A stretch of DNA of 7,083 nt, from assembly GCA_020050175.1 (NCBI GenBank), contig JAGVKY010000043.1, positions 1 through 7,083 on the forward strand, written 5' to 3'. The notes under the pieces were generated by a model. It was not told the origin of the DNA. It ran no database searches and saw only the letters and a list, made by a program, of their open reading frames with translations. A program made the position numbers and the translations under genes. The DNA is from Parachlamydiales bacterium. Its GTDB lineage: Bacteria > Chlamydiota > Chlamydiia > Chlamydiales > JAJFMK01. Shown one piece after another: positions 1 to 5,849 of this stretch. Positions within the stretch are counted from its first letter, which is position 1. Each line of letters begins with the position of its first letter.

Positions 1-21
1 GATTTATCGAAGGCAGAATGG

Positions 22-50
22 GCCCCTTAACGGGGCGCGGGGGTGTCCCC
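22..50. repeat. Two adjacent GC-rich hairpins
   Basis: Two perfect short palindromes lie side by side. GCCCC (22-26) pairs with GGGGC (32-36) around a 5-nt loop, and GGGG (40-43) pairs with CCCC (47-50) around the loop TGT. The block is much richer in GC than the surrounding AT-leaning sequence. On the plus strand a run of five T follows at 57-61, after a 6-nt linker, so it could act as a weak terminator for a gene entering from the left. For the leftward gene ending at 106 there is no T-run after the hairpins, so an intrinsic terminator in that direction is not supported. A dispersed palindromic repeat is the alternative; copies elsewhere cannot be seen from here. Confidence 0.4.
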
Positions 51-105
51 GACCTGTTTTTGACAATTTTCCATAGTCATCCTAAAGCTCTTCAGAGATT
101 GTTTT

Positions 106-795
106 TCAACAACGCCTTTTAGAAGCGATATCGAGACAGATTTCAAGGTAATTTGCTAATGAATACACTTCTCTTAATCTAACTTCATCTTCAGCGGTCT
201 GAGGACCAAACAAGCATTTACTTCCAGCTTCGTAGTGTTCTGCACCGACTTTCTCACGGAGTTGATAAAGAGATGCAACTACGGGACTCTCTTCTTCTTC
301 TCTTTTCCTGCCGGGAATTTGGATCAGCATATCACCCACTTGATCGTTCAGCATTTGGAATTCAGGAAATTTCACTCCATATTTTTTAGAAATCTCCTCA
401 ATCTCTTTCAGATACTGATCATTGGCAGGTTGAGGTAATTGGTTAGGCCTTGCTGCAAGAGCGGCAGCTCTTACAGCAGCACGCTGGACGATCATGCGCT
501 GATGTTGTTGCTGAGCCTTGTTAGGTCCAGGCGGATTAGCTTGGGGTTTCTTCTGGCTGCTGAATAGAACAATGGCGATCGTGGTAATCGCCCAAAGAAG
601 AGCGCTTATCGCTGCCATTTGAGGGGAAACCGGCTTAGCTAGGAAGGTCACTTTCTGCACAACAAAAAGGGCAGGGGCTGTGATAAATCTTAAAGTCGCC
701 AAAAGAGCAGCTTTGGCAGTCGATAAAGGGAATGCCGGCAAACGAGAAAAGATCCCTTCAATCATCGAACCCGTAGCTGTTATTTTAGAAACCAT
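106..795 (-). CDS. Inc-like membrane protein, downstream paralogue
   Basis: This encodes a 229-residue protein of unknown function. A hydrophobic stretch at residues 27-53 is interrupted by single Arg and Lys residues. A second, stronger membrane segment lies at 60-78, and the short loop KPVSPQ joins them. This paired-segment layout near the N terminus resembles chlamydial inclusion-membrane (Inc) proteins, which are type III secreted and sit in the host-derived vacuole membrane; the role here is inference. A Pro/Gln/Ala-rich linker (82-125) leads to a charged, probably helical C-terminal domain (126-229) that ends in Cys. The ATG overlaps the 3' end of its paralogue by 11 nt, with GAGG only 4 nt upstream, so translational coupling is likely. 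About 35 of the first 60 residues are identical to the upstream paralogue. Conserved synteny would raise confidence in the Inc assignment. Confidence 0.8.
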   Translation of the reverse strand: MVSKITATGSMIEGIFSRLPAFPLSTAKAALLATLRFITAPALFVVQKVTFLAKPVSPQMAAISALLWAITTIAIVLFSSQKKPQANPPGPNKAQQQHQRMIVQRAAVRAAALAARPNQLPQPANDQYLKEIEEISKKYGVKFPEFQMLNDQVGDMLIQIPGRKREEEESPVVASLYQLREKVGAEHYEAGSKCLFGPQTAEDEVRLREVYSLANYLEICLDIASKRRC

Positions 796-1471
796 TATTC
801 CTCAAATCTATTAAACGGGGGTGATTCCGCACCAATACAAGACACTGATTGACATAATGCGCCCATTCGAATGCCTTTTTAAGCTCTTTTTTATCTTCTT
901 CTGTTGCATCACCCTTTAAATATTCTTGGACCCTTCGAAAATGGTCGTTATGTGCCTCTTCATCCATTTGATGAAGCTTTTCCACTTCTGGATGCATACC
1001 ATCGGGATTGTTTGGCCATGGTTTGGTTAACCGTATAAGATTGTGATCATCCAGGTGAATTAAAAATTTGTCGTACTCAAGGTAAGCTATCTGAAGTTTC
1101 TGAAAAATATCCTCAACAATCGCTAGTTTTTCCTTAAGAGTCGCCTTTGGAAGTTCAGGCTCAGCAACGAGCGGTGCCTCTTCTAGTGGAAGAGGAGGTC
1201 GAACATCCTTGGGTTTTGGCTCAGGTTTGTTGCGGCAGAGGAGATATATTCCTAAAATAATGGTCACCCAAGTCGCAGCACTGACAACTGCCATTTGTGG
1301 AGAGACTGGCTTTACCATGGAGGAAATTCTCTGGGCTATAAAAATGGCAGGAGCCGCAATAAATCTTATAGCCGCCAAAAGGGCTACTTTTGCCGTACTT
1401 AAATTAAGCCTCGGCAATTGCGAAAAGACGCTGCTGATAGCAGAGCCAAACTCTGAAATTCTAGAAACCAT
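785..1471 (-). CDS. Inc-like membrane protein, upstream paralogue
   Basis: This encodes a 228-residue protein and is the tandem paralogue of the gene immediately downstream. Residues 1-80 align with that protein without gaps, including the identical loop KPVSPQM (54-60) between the two hydrophobic segments (about 27-53 and 60-78). A Pro/Glu-rich linker (82-110) follows, then an acidic, helix-rich C-terminal domain (111-228) containing many His, Asp and Glu residues. The C-terminal domains are largely dissimilar, except for a stretch near the end (residues 189-214 here) with a Thr-x-Glu-Asp start and a Tyr-x3-Cys-Leu core. The ATG is preceded by GGGG with 5-nt spacing, a usable ribosome-binding site. 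It lies 39 bp after the glycosyltransferase gene with no terminator visible between them, so it is probably in the same transcript. An Inc-like, secreted membrane effector is the best guess, based on topology only. Confidence 0.8.
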   Translation of the reverse strand: MVSRISEFGSAISSVFSQLPRLNLSTAKVALLAAIRFIAAPAIFIAQRISSMVKPVSPQMAVVSAATWVTIILGIYLLCRNKPEPKPKDVRPPLPLEEAPLVAEPELPKATLKEKLAIVEDIFQKLQIAYLEYDKFLIHLDDHNLIRLTKPWPNNPDGMHPEVEKLHQMDEEAHNDHFRRVQEYLKGDATEEDKKELKKAFEWAHYVNQCLVLVRNHPRLIDLRNNGF

Positions 1472-1510
1472 TTTTTCCCCGAAAATAAGAACGGCTATTA
1501 TGAGGAATCT

Positions 1511-2395
1511 TTATAAATTTTCTTTAAAGAGCTTGGTTCGCAACTGCGGAATAAAGCGGTTCATCTCATCGTTAAATTTAGAATTGAGAGGCTCTAAACT
1601 TTCGATGTATGACTCGATTGTCTTAACTTCATGAGGATACCAAATTTTTCTTCTGGGAAATTTGATATGGATCAAATAGTCGATATCTCCAGTGTAATAG
1701 TGATGCACTAAGATCCTTTTGCCGGTGACTTTATTGGGGTGAGCATAAGGCAACCACCGAAAGTCGGTATTCACGTTGAAGTAGGGAGAAACGCACCTAA
1801 AAAGGTGGGGATCTGTACACGCCGAAACCCGCTCAGGTCTGACAATACTTTTGCCTAATAAGTTAAGTGATTCGTCACAATGGAGCAGTGTTTCAATGCG
1901 CAGACGATCTTCAGGTATTTTTTCGACATGCGAGGTCCCGAAGTTCTTCCAATGCATATAGACCCCTCCGTAAACCTGATTTTCAAAAGGCTTAAGAGCT
2001 TTGATCAAAGAATCGGTCTCTAAAGGGACGATGTATTCATCGGCATCGATAAAGGCAAGCCACTTCACCTTTCCCCTGGCCATCAGCAAGAAATGGTTAT
2101 AGACTGTATTTTGAACACAAAGATTTTCAGGTTGGTTCCGCGAAGGAGCAGGGAAATCGAAATACTCAACCTCTCCAGATGCGATATAGGGCTCAATCAC
2201 TTCAAAGAAGTTGTCATCGCTTAAATTATTACAAAGATAAAAATGCTCAACCCCTATCAGTTTGTGGTACTCGATCCACTCCTTCAGATGCCTAGCCTCA
2301 TTTTGAAACATCAGGCCAACGGCTAACTGATAAGTGTATTTTTCCCCCCACAATAAAAGCGGGGAGAAAAGAATAAGGATCAACCAAGTCTTCAT
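1511..2395 (-). CDS. GT92/DUF23-type glycosyltransferase with signal segment
   Basis: This 294-residue protein looks like a GT-A fold glycosyltransferase of the GT92 (DUF23) or closely related GT2_4 group. It has the opening Asn-Glu pair (32-33) followed by a His-x3-Trp-x3-His pattern, the acidic metal-binding motif FIDADE (115-120; Asp117 and Asp119 as the DxD pair), GKSIVRP (181-187) and a late HHYY motif (231-234). Donor and acceptor sugars cannot be read from the sequence. The N terminus, one Lys and then a hydrophobic core at residues 4-16 ending near Trp-Gly-Glu, looks like a signal peptide or signal anchor, which is odd for an enzyme using nucleotide sugars. I chose the ATG at 2395 over the in-frame TTG at 2428 because it places this signal segment at the N terminus, overlaps the upstream stop codon as ATGA, and has AGGAG upstream. 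It heads the run into the two Inc-like genes. Confidence 0.85.
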   Translation of the reverse strand: MKTWLILILFSPLLLWGEKYTYQLAVGLMFQNEARHLKEWIEYHKLIGVEHFYLCNNLSDDNFFEVIEPYIASGEVEYFDFPAPSRNQPENLCVQNTVYNHFLLMARGKVKWLAFIDADEYIVPLETDSLIKALKPFENQVYGGVYMHWKNFGTSHVEKIPEDRLRIETLLHCDESLNLLGKSIVRPERVSACTDPHLFRCVSPYFNVNTDFRWLPYAHPNKVTGKRILVHHYYTGDIDYLIHIKFPRRKIWYPHEVKTIESYIESLEPLNSKFNDEMNRFIPQLRTKLFKENL

Positions 2396-2547
2396 ATTTT
2401 GATCGTTTCTCCTAAGTAATAGCACCAACTGAGTTCGGCGATCTCTTTCCCTTTAACTACTCTCGACTTTCTTGTTTCTTCAGGAGCGGGACATAATAAT
2501 AGCTGAATCTCTTGGGATCTATGGATTAATTTTTGTAGAGGAGCCAT
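2392..2547 (-). CDS. Small hypothetical protein, 51 residues
   Basis: I do not recognise this ORF. It encodes 51 residues: a basic N-terminal part with a short hydrophobic patch (QLLLCPAP, 15-22), a Lys/Arg-rich middle, and an aromatic patch (WCYYLG, 41-46). There is no membrane segment or signal peptide. Three things favour real translation: AAGGAT lies 7 nt before the ATG, the stop codon overlaps the glycosyltransferase start as ATGA, and a good promoter lies just upstream. Longer in-frame starts exist at 2604 (TTG) and 2577 (ATG), but the predicted -10 element covers 2576-2581, so they would lie outside the transcript. It may be a small protein, or a leader ORF whose translation opens the glycosyltransferase ribosome-binding site. 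A remnant of a decayed gene is also possible. Confidence 0.5.
   Translation of the reverse strand: MAPLQKLIHRSQEIQLLLCPAPEETRKSRVVKGKEIAELSWCYYLGETIKI
2409..2413 (-). promoter_or_regulatory. Ribosome-binding site of the glycosyltransferase
   Basis: On the minus strand AGGAG lies 13 nt before the ATG at 2395, inside the last codons of the 51-residue ORF. The spacing is longer than ideal, so re-initiation by ribosomes ending at the overlapping TGA probably contributes. It supports the ATG at 2395 and not the TTG at 2428. Confidence 0.5.
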
Positions 2548-2554
2548 TTTATAT

Positions 2555-2560
2555 ATCCTT
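2555..2560 (-). promoter_or_regulatory. Ribosome-binding site of the 51-residue ORF
   Basis: AAGGAT on the minus strand, 7 nt before the ATG at 2547, within a purine- and AT-rich leader. It selects this start over the upstream in-frame ATG at 2577, which has no comparable site. Confidence 0.5.
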
Positions 2561-2575
2561 TTTATGAAAAGAACC

Positions 2576-2604
2576 ATTCTGTCCAGGTGACTCGATTCTT
2601 TCAA
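2576..2604 (-). promoter_or_regulatory. Predicted sigma70-type promoter, leftward operon
   Basis: On the minus strand, TTGAAA (2604-2599, five of six matches to TTGACA) is followed after exactly 17 nt by CAGAAT (2581-2576, four of six matches to TATAAT). Transcription would begin near 2569, leaving a leader of about 22 nt before the small ORF, which includes its ribosome-binding site. Chlamydial sigma66 recognises sigma70-like elements, which is established; the assignment here is by pattern only. Confidence 0.45.
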
Positions 2605-2627
2605 GTTATGAACTAGTCAGGTAAGAT
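2599..2627 (+). promoter_or_regulatory. Candidate promoter for tRNA-Arg and the rsmH operon
   Basis: TTTCAA (2599-2604, three of six consensus matches) and TAAGAT (2622-2627, four of six) are separated by 17 nt. Initiation near 2634 would leave only a few bases before the mature tRNA 5' end at 2640, a common arrangement for tRNA genes. The -35 match is poor. No better pair was found between the leftward operon and the tRNA. The hexamer is the same one that reads TTGAAA on the other strand. Confidence 0.3.
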
Positions 2628-2639
2628 GAAAGGGTCCCT

Positions 2640-2715
2640 GTCCCCGTAGCTCAGTGGATAGAGCGATCGCCTCCTAAGCGGTAGGTCGCGCGTTCGATCC
2701 GCGCCGGGGACGCCA
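2640..2715 (+). tRNA. tRNA-Arg (anticodon CCU)
   Basis: A complete 76-nt cloverleaf can be drawn by hand. The acceptor stem GTCCCCG/CGGGGAC is fully paired, the D-stem is GCTC/GAGC, and the anticodon stem ATCGC/GCGGT contains one T-G pair. The loop CTCCTAA gives anticodon CCT, which reads the arginine codon AGG. The variable loop has 5 nt, the T-stem is GCGCG/CGCGC with loop TTCGATC, the discriminator base is G, and the 3' CCA is encoded in the DNA. The gene ends 9 bp before the rsmH start codon, so the two are probably co-transcribed and the mRNA is released by tRNA 3' processing. Confidence 0.97.
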
Positions 2716-2724
2716 CTTCAATCC

Positions 2725-3636
2725 ATGCATATTCCAGTCCTTCTCAAAGAAGTCTTAACCGCCTTTGAATCTTTAAGCATCGATGTCTTTTTCGACGGGA
2801 CATTGGGAGCCGGAGGACATGCAGAAGCGATCCTGATGGCCCACCCTGAAATTAAACTTTATATTGGCGCCGACCAAGACGAAACGGCCCTTGCCCTAGC
2901 CAGAGAGCGCCTTTCTCCCTGGGAAGACAAACTTCTCCTCTGCCATCAAAACTTTAGTAAAATACCCGAAGAGCTCAAAAAAAAAGGGATAAAACCTAAC
3001 GCCATCCTCTTAGATATTGGTGTCTCTTCGATGCAGTTCGACCAAGGGGAGAGAGGCTTTAGTTTTAGAGTAGATGCGCCTCTCGATATGCGGATGGACC
3101 TCACTCAAGAAAAAACGGCAGCCGACATTGTTAACCATGCGACTCAGAGAGAATTAGAGCTTATTTTCCGCGACCTTGGCGAAGAGCAGAAATGGCGCCG
3201 AGCGGCAGAAGCAGTTGTCAAAGGGAGACCGATTGCGACGACCTTTCAACTTAAAGAAGTTTTAGAAAAAGTTCTGGGAAAGAAAAGATTTGGGGAAAAA
3301 GAACCGGTCACCCAAATTTTTCAAGCGCTCCGGATCGCCACTAATCGGGAGCTGGAAGTCTTAGAGGAGTTCCTTCCGCAAGGGATTGAGCTTTTGACAC
3401 CAGGGGGACGGATGGGGATTATCACTTTTCATAGCCTTGAGGATCGCATTGTCAAAGATTCCTTTACCCTGGCCGCTTCTGATAAGTGGAATACCTCAGG
3501 GTATCGGGGGCATTTTCAAGATAAAACACCTGAAGTCCTGCTGATCTCTAGGAAAGCCATCAAGCCAACCGACGAGGAAACAGACCTAAATCCCCGTGCC
3601 AGGAGCGCTAAATTGCGCGTGATAGAAAAAATATGA
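2725..3636 (+). CDS. rsmH: 16S rRNA C1402 N4-methyltransferase RsmH (MraW)
   Basis: RsmH transfers a methyl group from S-adenosylmethionine to N4 of C1402 in the decoding centre of 16S rRNA, in the cytoplasm. The 303-residue length is typical. Visible signatures are the N-terminal HIPVLLKEV (2-10), the SAM-binding loop DGTLGAGGH (24-32), the acidic GADQD (48-52), LLDIGVSS (95-102), the family-specific block from RGFSF to DMRMD (110-125), QALRIATNREL (200-210), TFHSLEDR (234-241) and the C-terminal NPRARSAKLR (289-298). The ATG is secure because the canonical N terminus begins there, but no Shine-Dalgarno sequence precedes it and the tRNA ends only 9 bp upstream. As in many bacteria, it is the first gene of the division/cell-wall cluster. 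The next gene starts 12 bp after its stop. Confidence 0.97.
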   Translation: MHIPVLLKEVLTAFESLSIDVFFDGTLGAGGHAEAILMAHPEIKLYIGADQDETALALARERLSPWEDKLLLCHQNFSKIPEELKKKGIKPNAILLDIGVSSMQFDQGERGFSFRVDAPLDMRMDLTQEKTAADIVNHATQRELELIFRDLGEEQKWRRAAEAVVKGRPIATTFQLKEVLEKVLGKKRFGEKEPVTQIFQALRIATNRELEVLEEFLPQGIELLTPGGRMGIITFHSLEDRIVKDSFTLAASDKWNTSGYRGHFQDKTPEVLLISRKAIKPTDEETDLNPRARSAKLRVIEKI

Positions 3637-3648
3637 CAATATGAAGTT

Positions 3649-3897
3649 GTGACCAAACGGACCATCACTCTTCTTTTACTTCTTGCTGCATGGCTATTTA
3701 TCTTGATTGGGGAGGAGCATCGTCTCATGGAGCTCCGCTTGCAAATCCCCAAAAAAGAAAAAGAACTTGCCGCTCTTGATGAAGAGCGGGCCCGTCTTGA
3801 AATGGAAATTGATACCTCTTTAAATCCAAAAAAACTTTTAGAACTTCTCAGAGAGCCCGCTTACAGCCATCTCGGCTTTCCCCAAAAAGATCTATGA
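3649..3897 (+). CDS. ftsL: FtsL-like division protein
   Basis: An 82-residue bitopic membrane protein. A short basic N terminus (TKR) is followed by a single hydrophobic segment at 5-21, then a charged heptad-like helix (about 22-57, rich in Leu, Glu, Lys and Arg) and a short C-terminal part with a Pro-Ala-Tyr-Ser-His-Leu stretch (70-75). Size, topology and position between rsmH and ftsI are those of FtsL, which forms a periplasmic coiled coil with its partners and helps activate FtsW/FtsI. FtsL is too divergent for firm identification by sequence alone, so context carries most of the weight. The start is GTG at 3649; the next in-frame Met lies after the membrane segment. Only a weak GAAG lies upstream. 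The stop overlaps the ftsI start as ATGA. Confidence 0.85.
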   Translation: MTKRTITLLLLLAAWLFILIGEEHRLMELRLQIPKKEKELAALDEERARLEMEIDTSLNPKKLLELLREPAYSHLGFPQKDL

Positions 3898-5849
3898 AAA
3901 GATTACTCTTTCTCATTTTCATTTTCTTGTTTGGGTTCTCAGCTCTCTTCCTTCAATTTTTTAAAATACAAGTTTTAGAAGGGGATAAATGGAGGTCTGT
4001 TGCTGAAGGGCAACATTACTTCACCGTCGAGACACCTGCTAAAAGGGGGGCTATTTATTCTTCACCCCTTTTTGGAAAACCTGTTCCGATCAGTGTCGAT
4101 GTCGAAGTATTCGATCTCTATGCCGACCCAAAAGTGATTCCTAAAGACAAGAGGGAATTCGTTGTTCTCACTTTAAGCTCTCTTTTACACTTGGATGATG
4201 GAGACGTAGAATCCATCCGGGGACACTTAGCCAAAAAAAGCCGCCGTAGAAAACTCCTCTCATGGTTGGAGGAGGGTGAAAAGAAGAAAATTCTTCAATG
4301 GTGGCTCCCTTATGCCAAAAAGGAGAAGCTCGCCAAAAACGGCCTTTTTTTTGAATCCAATTTTAAACGGGTTCATCCATCCGATCCTCTTCTGGGACAA
4401 GTGATCCATACGGTGCGTCATTTAAGAGAAGAAAAAAGCCGCAAAGCTGAACCCACAGGGGGTTTGGAGTTTGTTTTTGATGCTCTCTTAGAGGGTAAAA
4501 TGGGGAAGAGAAGGTACCTTCGATCGCCCCTTAACACCTTTGAGATTGGAGAAACACTTAAGCTTCCTGAAGAAGGGGTCGATCTTTATTTAACGATCCA
4601 TCCCCTTCTGCAAGCCATCGCTGAAGAGGAGATTACCTATGGAGTTAAACGATGTGGAGCCAAAAGGGGCTGGGCCATCCTCATGGAACCCCAAACGGGT
4701 AAAATCCTCGCTTTAGCTCAATATCCTTTTTTTAATCTTCCTCTCTATCCAACTTATTTCGCGAATGAAGAGAAAATGGAAGAGACTCGGGTAAAAGGGA
4801 TTCAGGACGCCCAAGAGCCGGGCTCTGTGATGAAACCTTTTACACTCGCAGCAGCTCTTCTTGCCAATGCTGAATTAGAAAAACAGGGCAAGCCCCCCGT
4901 TTTTTCTGTCGAAGAGAAAATCGCCACTTCCAATAGTCACTTTCCTGGAAGAAAAAAACCTCTTGAAGACACTCACCTCCATTTTTTTTGCAACATGTGG
5001 ATCGGCCTTCAAAAGTCTTCTAATATTTACGTTGCCACCTTAGCCAAAAGAAGTGTTGATGCGATGGGCGAAGAGTGGTACCGAAATGTCCTGATCGACA
5101 AATTTGGATTTGGTAAAAAAACGGGAATCGAGCTGCCCGCTGAGTCGCAAGGCCTTGTTCCGAAACCTGGAAGAGTCCACCCCAATGGCGCCTTAGAGTG
5201 GTCTAAGGGGACACCTTATTCCTTAGCTATGGGGCATAATATCCTAACCACTGGATTACAGCTCGTCCGAGCCTATGCCTTGCTGGCTAATGGAGGAACA
5301 CTCGTCCGCCCGACGTTAATTGAAAAAATTGAAAATAAGGAAGGGCAAGTCCTCTTTCAGTTTGAAATGGAGAAGGGTGAAAAAGTTCTCCCTGATGAGA
5401 TCGCAAGTCTTGTCGTTCAGGCGATGAAATACACAACTAAACCGAATGGAACAGCCAGACGGGCCCAAATTCCTGGCTATACAGTTGCAGGCAAAACCAG
5501 TACTCCTAAAAAAATTATCGATGGATTGTATTCAGAGAGGATTTATGTCCCTTGCTTTGTGGGGTTTACTCCTGTAAAAGATCCTGCTTTCGTTTGTCTA
5601 GTGACAATGGATGAACCTCAATATGGCTACGTCCCGGGACGGGGATTGAACCACCATGGCGGGACAGCGGCAGCCCCCATTTTTCAGCGCATTGCTCGAA
5701 GATCTCTTGAAGTTTTAGGGAGAGCTCCCGATGATCCATTTGGTTATCCAGAAGGGGACCCTAGAAGGGATGAAAAGAAAGCGGACTGGATGGATAAAGT
5801 GGCTGAATTGGAAAAATTATATAATGAATGGAATGGACCTCACAGATGA
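3894..5849 (+). CDS. ftsI: Penicillin-binding protein 3, division transpeptidase FtsI
   Basis: A 651-residue class B penicillin-binding protein that crosslinks septal peptidoglycan in the periplasm. An N-terminal membrane anchor (about 3-22) leads to the pedestal domain, starting with the KRGAIY motif (50-55) and running to about residue 225. The transpeptidase domain follows: SVMK (311-314, nucleophile Ser311), SSN (375-377) and, where KTG or KSG is expected, GKTST (533-537), so the third motif reads Lys534-Thr535-Ser536. The AGT codon of Ser536 (5499-5501) is one base from GGT (Gly). Other family features are intact, such as the Met-Gly-His stretch at 446-448 and the Gly-Gly-Thr-Ala-Ala-Ala-Pro end of the domain (589-595). 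A charged tail (610-651) follows. The gene overlaps ftsL and murE by 4 nt on each side. In chlamydiae, which lack FtsZ, PBP3 acts in polarised division. Confidence 0.95.
   Translation: MKRLLFLIFIFLFGFSALFLQFFKIQVLEGDKWRSVAEGQHYFTVETPAKRGAIYSSPLFGKPVPISVDVEVFDLYADPKVIPKDKREFVVLTLSSLLHLDDGDVESIRGHLAKKSRRRKLLSWLEEGEKKKILQWWLPYAKKEKLAKNGLFFESNFKRVHPSDPLLGQVIHTVRHLREEKSRKAEPTGGLEFVFDALLEGKMGKRRYLRSPLNTFEIGETLKLPEEGVDLYLTIHPLLQAIAEEEITYGVKRCGAKRGWAILMEPQTGKILALAQYPFFNLPLYPTYFANEEKMEETRVKGIQDAQEPGSVMKPFTLAAALLANAELEKQGKPPVFSVEEKIATSNSHFPGRKKPLEDTHLHFFCNMWIGLQKSSNIYVATLAKRSVDAMGEEWYRNVLIDKFGFGKKTGIELPAESQGLVPKPGRVHPNGALEWSKGTPYSLAMGHNILTTGLQLVRAYALLANGGTLVRPTLIEKIENKEGQVLFQFEMEKGEKVLPDEIASLVVQAMKYTTKPNGTARRAQIPGYTVAGKTSTPKKIIDGLYSERIYVPCFVGFTPVKDPAFVCLVTMDEPQYGYVPGRGLNHHGGTAAAPIFQRIARRSLEVLGRAPDDPFGYPEGDPRRDEKKADWMDKVAELEKLYNEWNGPHR

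Noticed and set aside
60..65. Perfect TTGACA -35 hexamer on the plus strand
   Set aside because: No acceptable -10 element lies 16-18 nt downstream, and transcription would run antisense into the Inc-like gene.
2..122. Frames open from the left edge on the plus strand (frame 2 to about 76, frame 3 to about 122), possible C-terminal ends of an incoming gene
   Set aside because: Neither peptide is recognisable, both run through the palindromes, and frame 3 would overlap the 3' end of the Inc-like gene. There is too little sequence to decide.
235..438. Plus-strand open frame of 67 codons
   Set aside because: It lies entirely within the Inc-like gene on the other strand, has no ribosome-binding site of note and gives a protein without recognisable features.
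1209..1634. Plus-strand open frame of 141 codons
   Set aside because: It is the complement of the N-terminal part of an Inc-like gene and the end of the glycosyltransferase. Its apparent hydrophobicity mirrors the membrane segments on the coding strand.
2396..2428. Upstream TTG start for the glycosyltransferase, adding 11 residues
   Set aside because: The extension is basic and would sit ahead of the signal segment. The ATG at 2395 has the ATGA overlap and an AGGAG upstream.
3516..3752. Minus-strand open frame of 78 codons
   Set aside because: It overlaps the well-supported 3' end of rsmH and the start of ftsL, and its composition is that of an antisense shadow.
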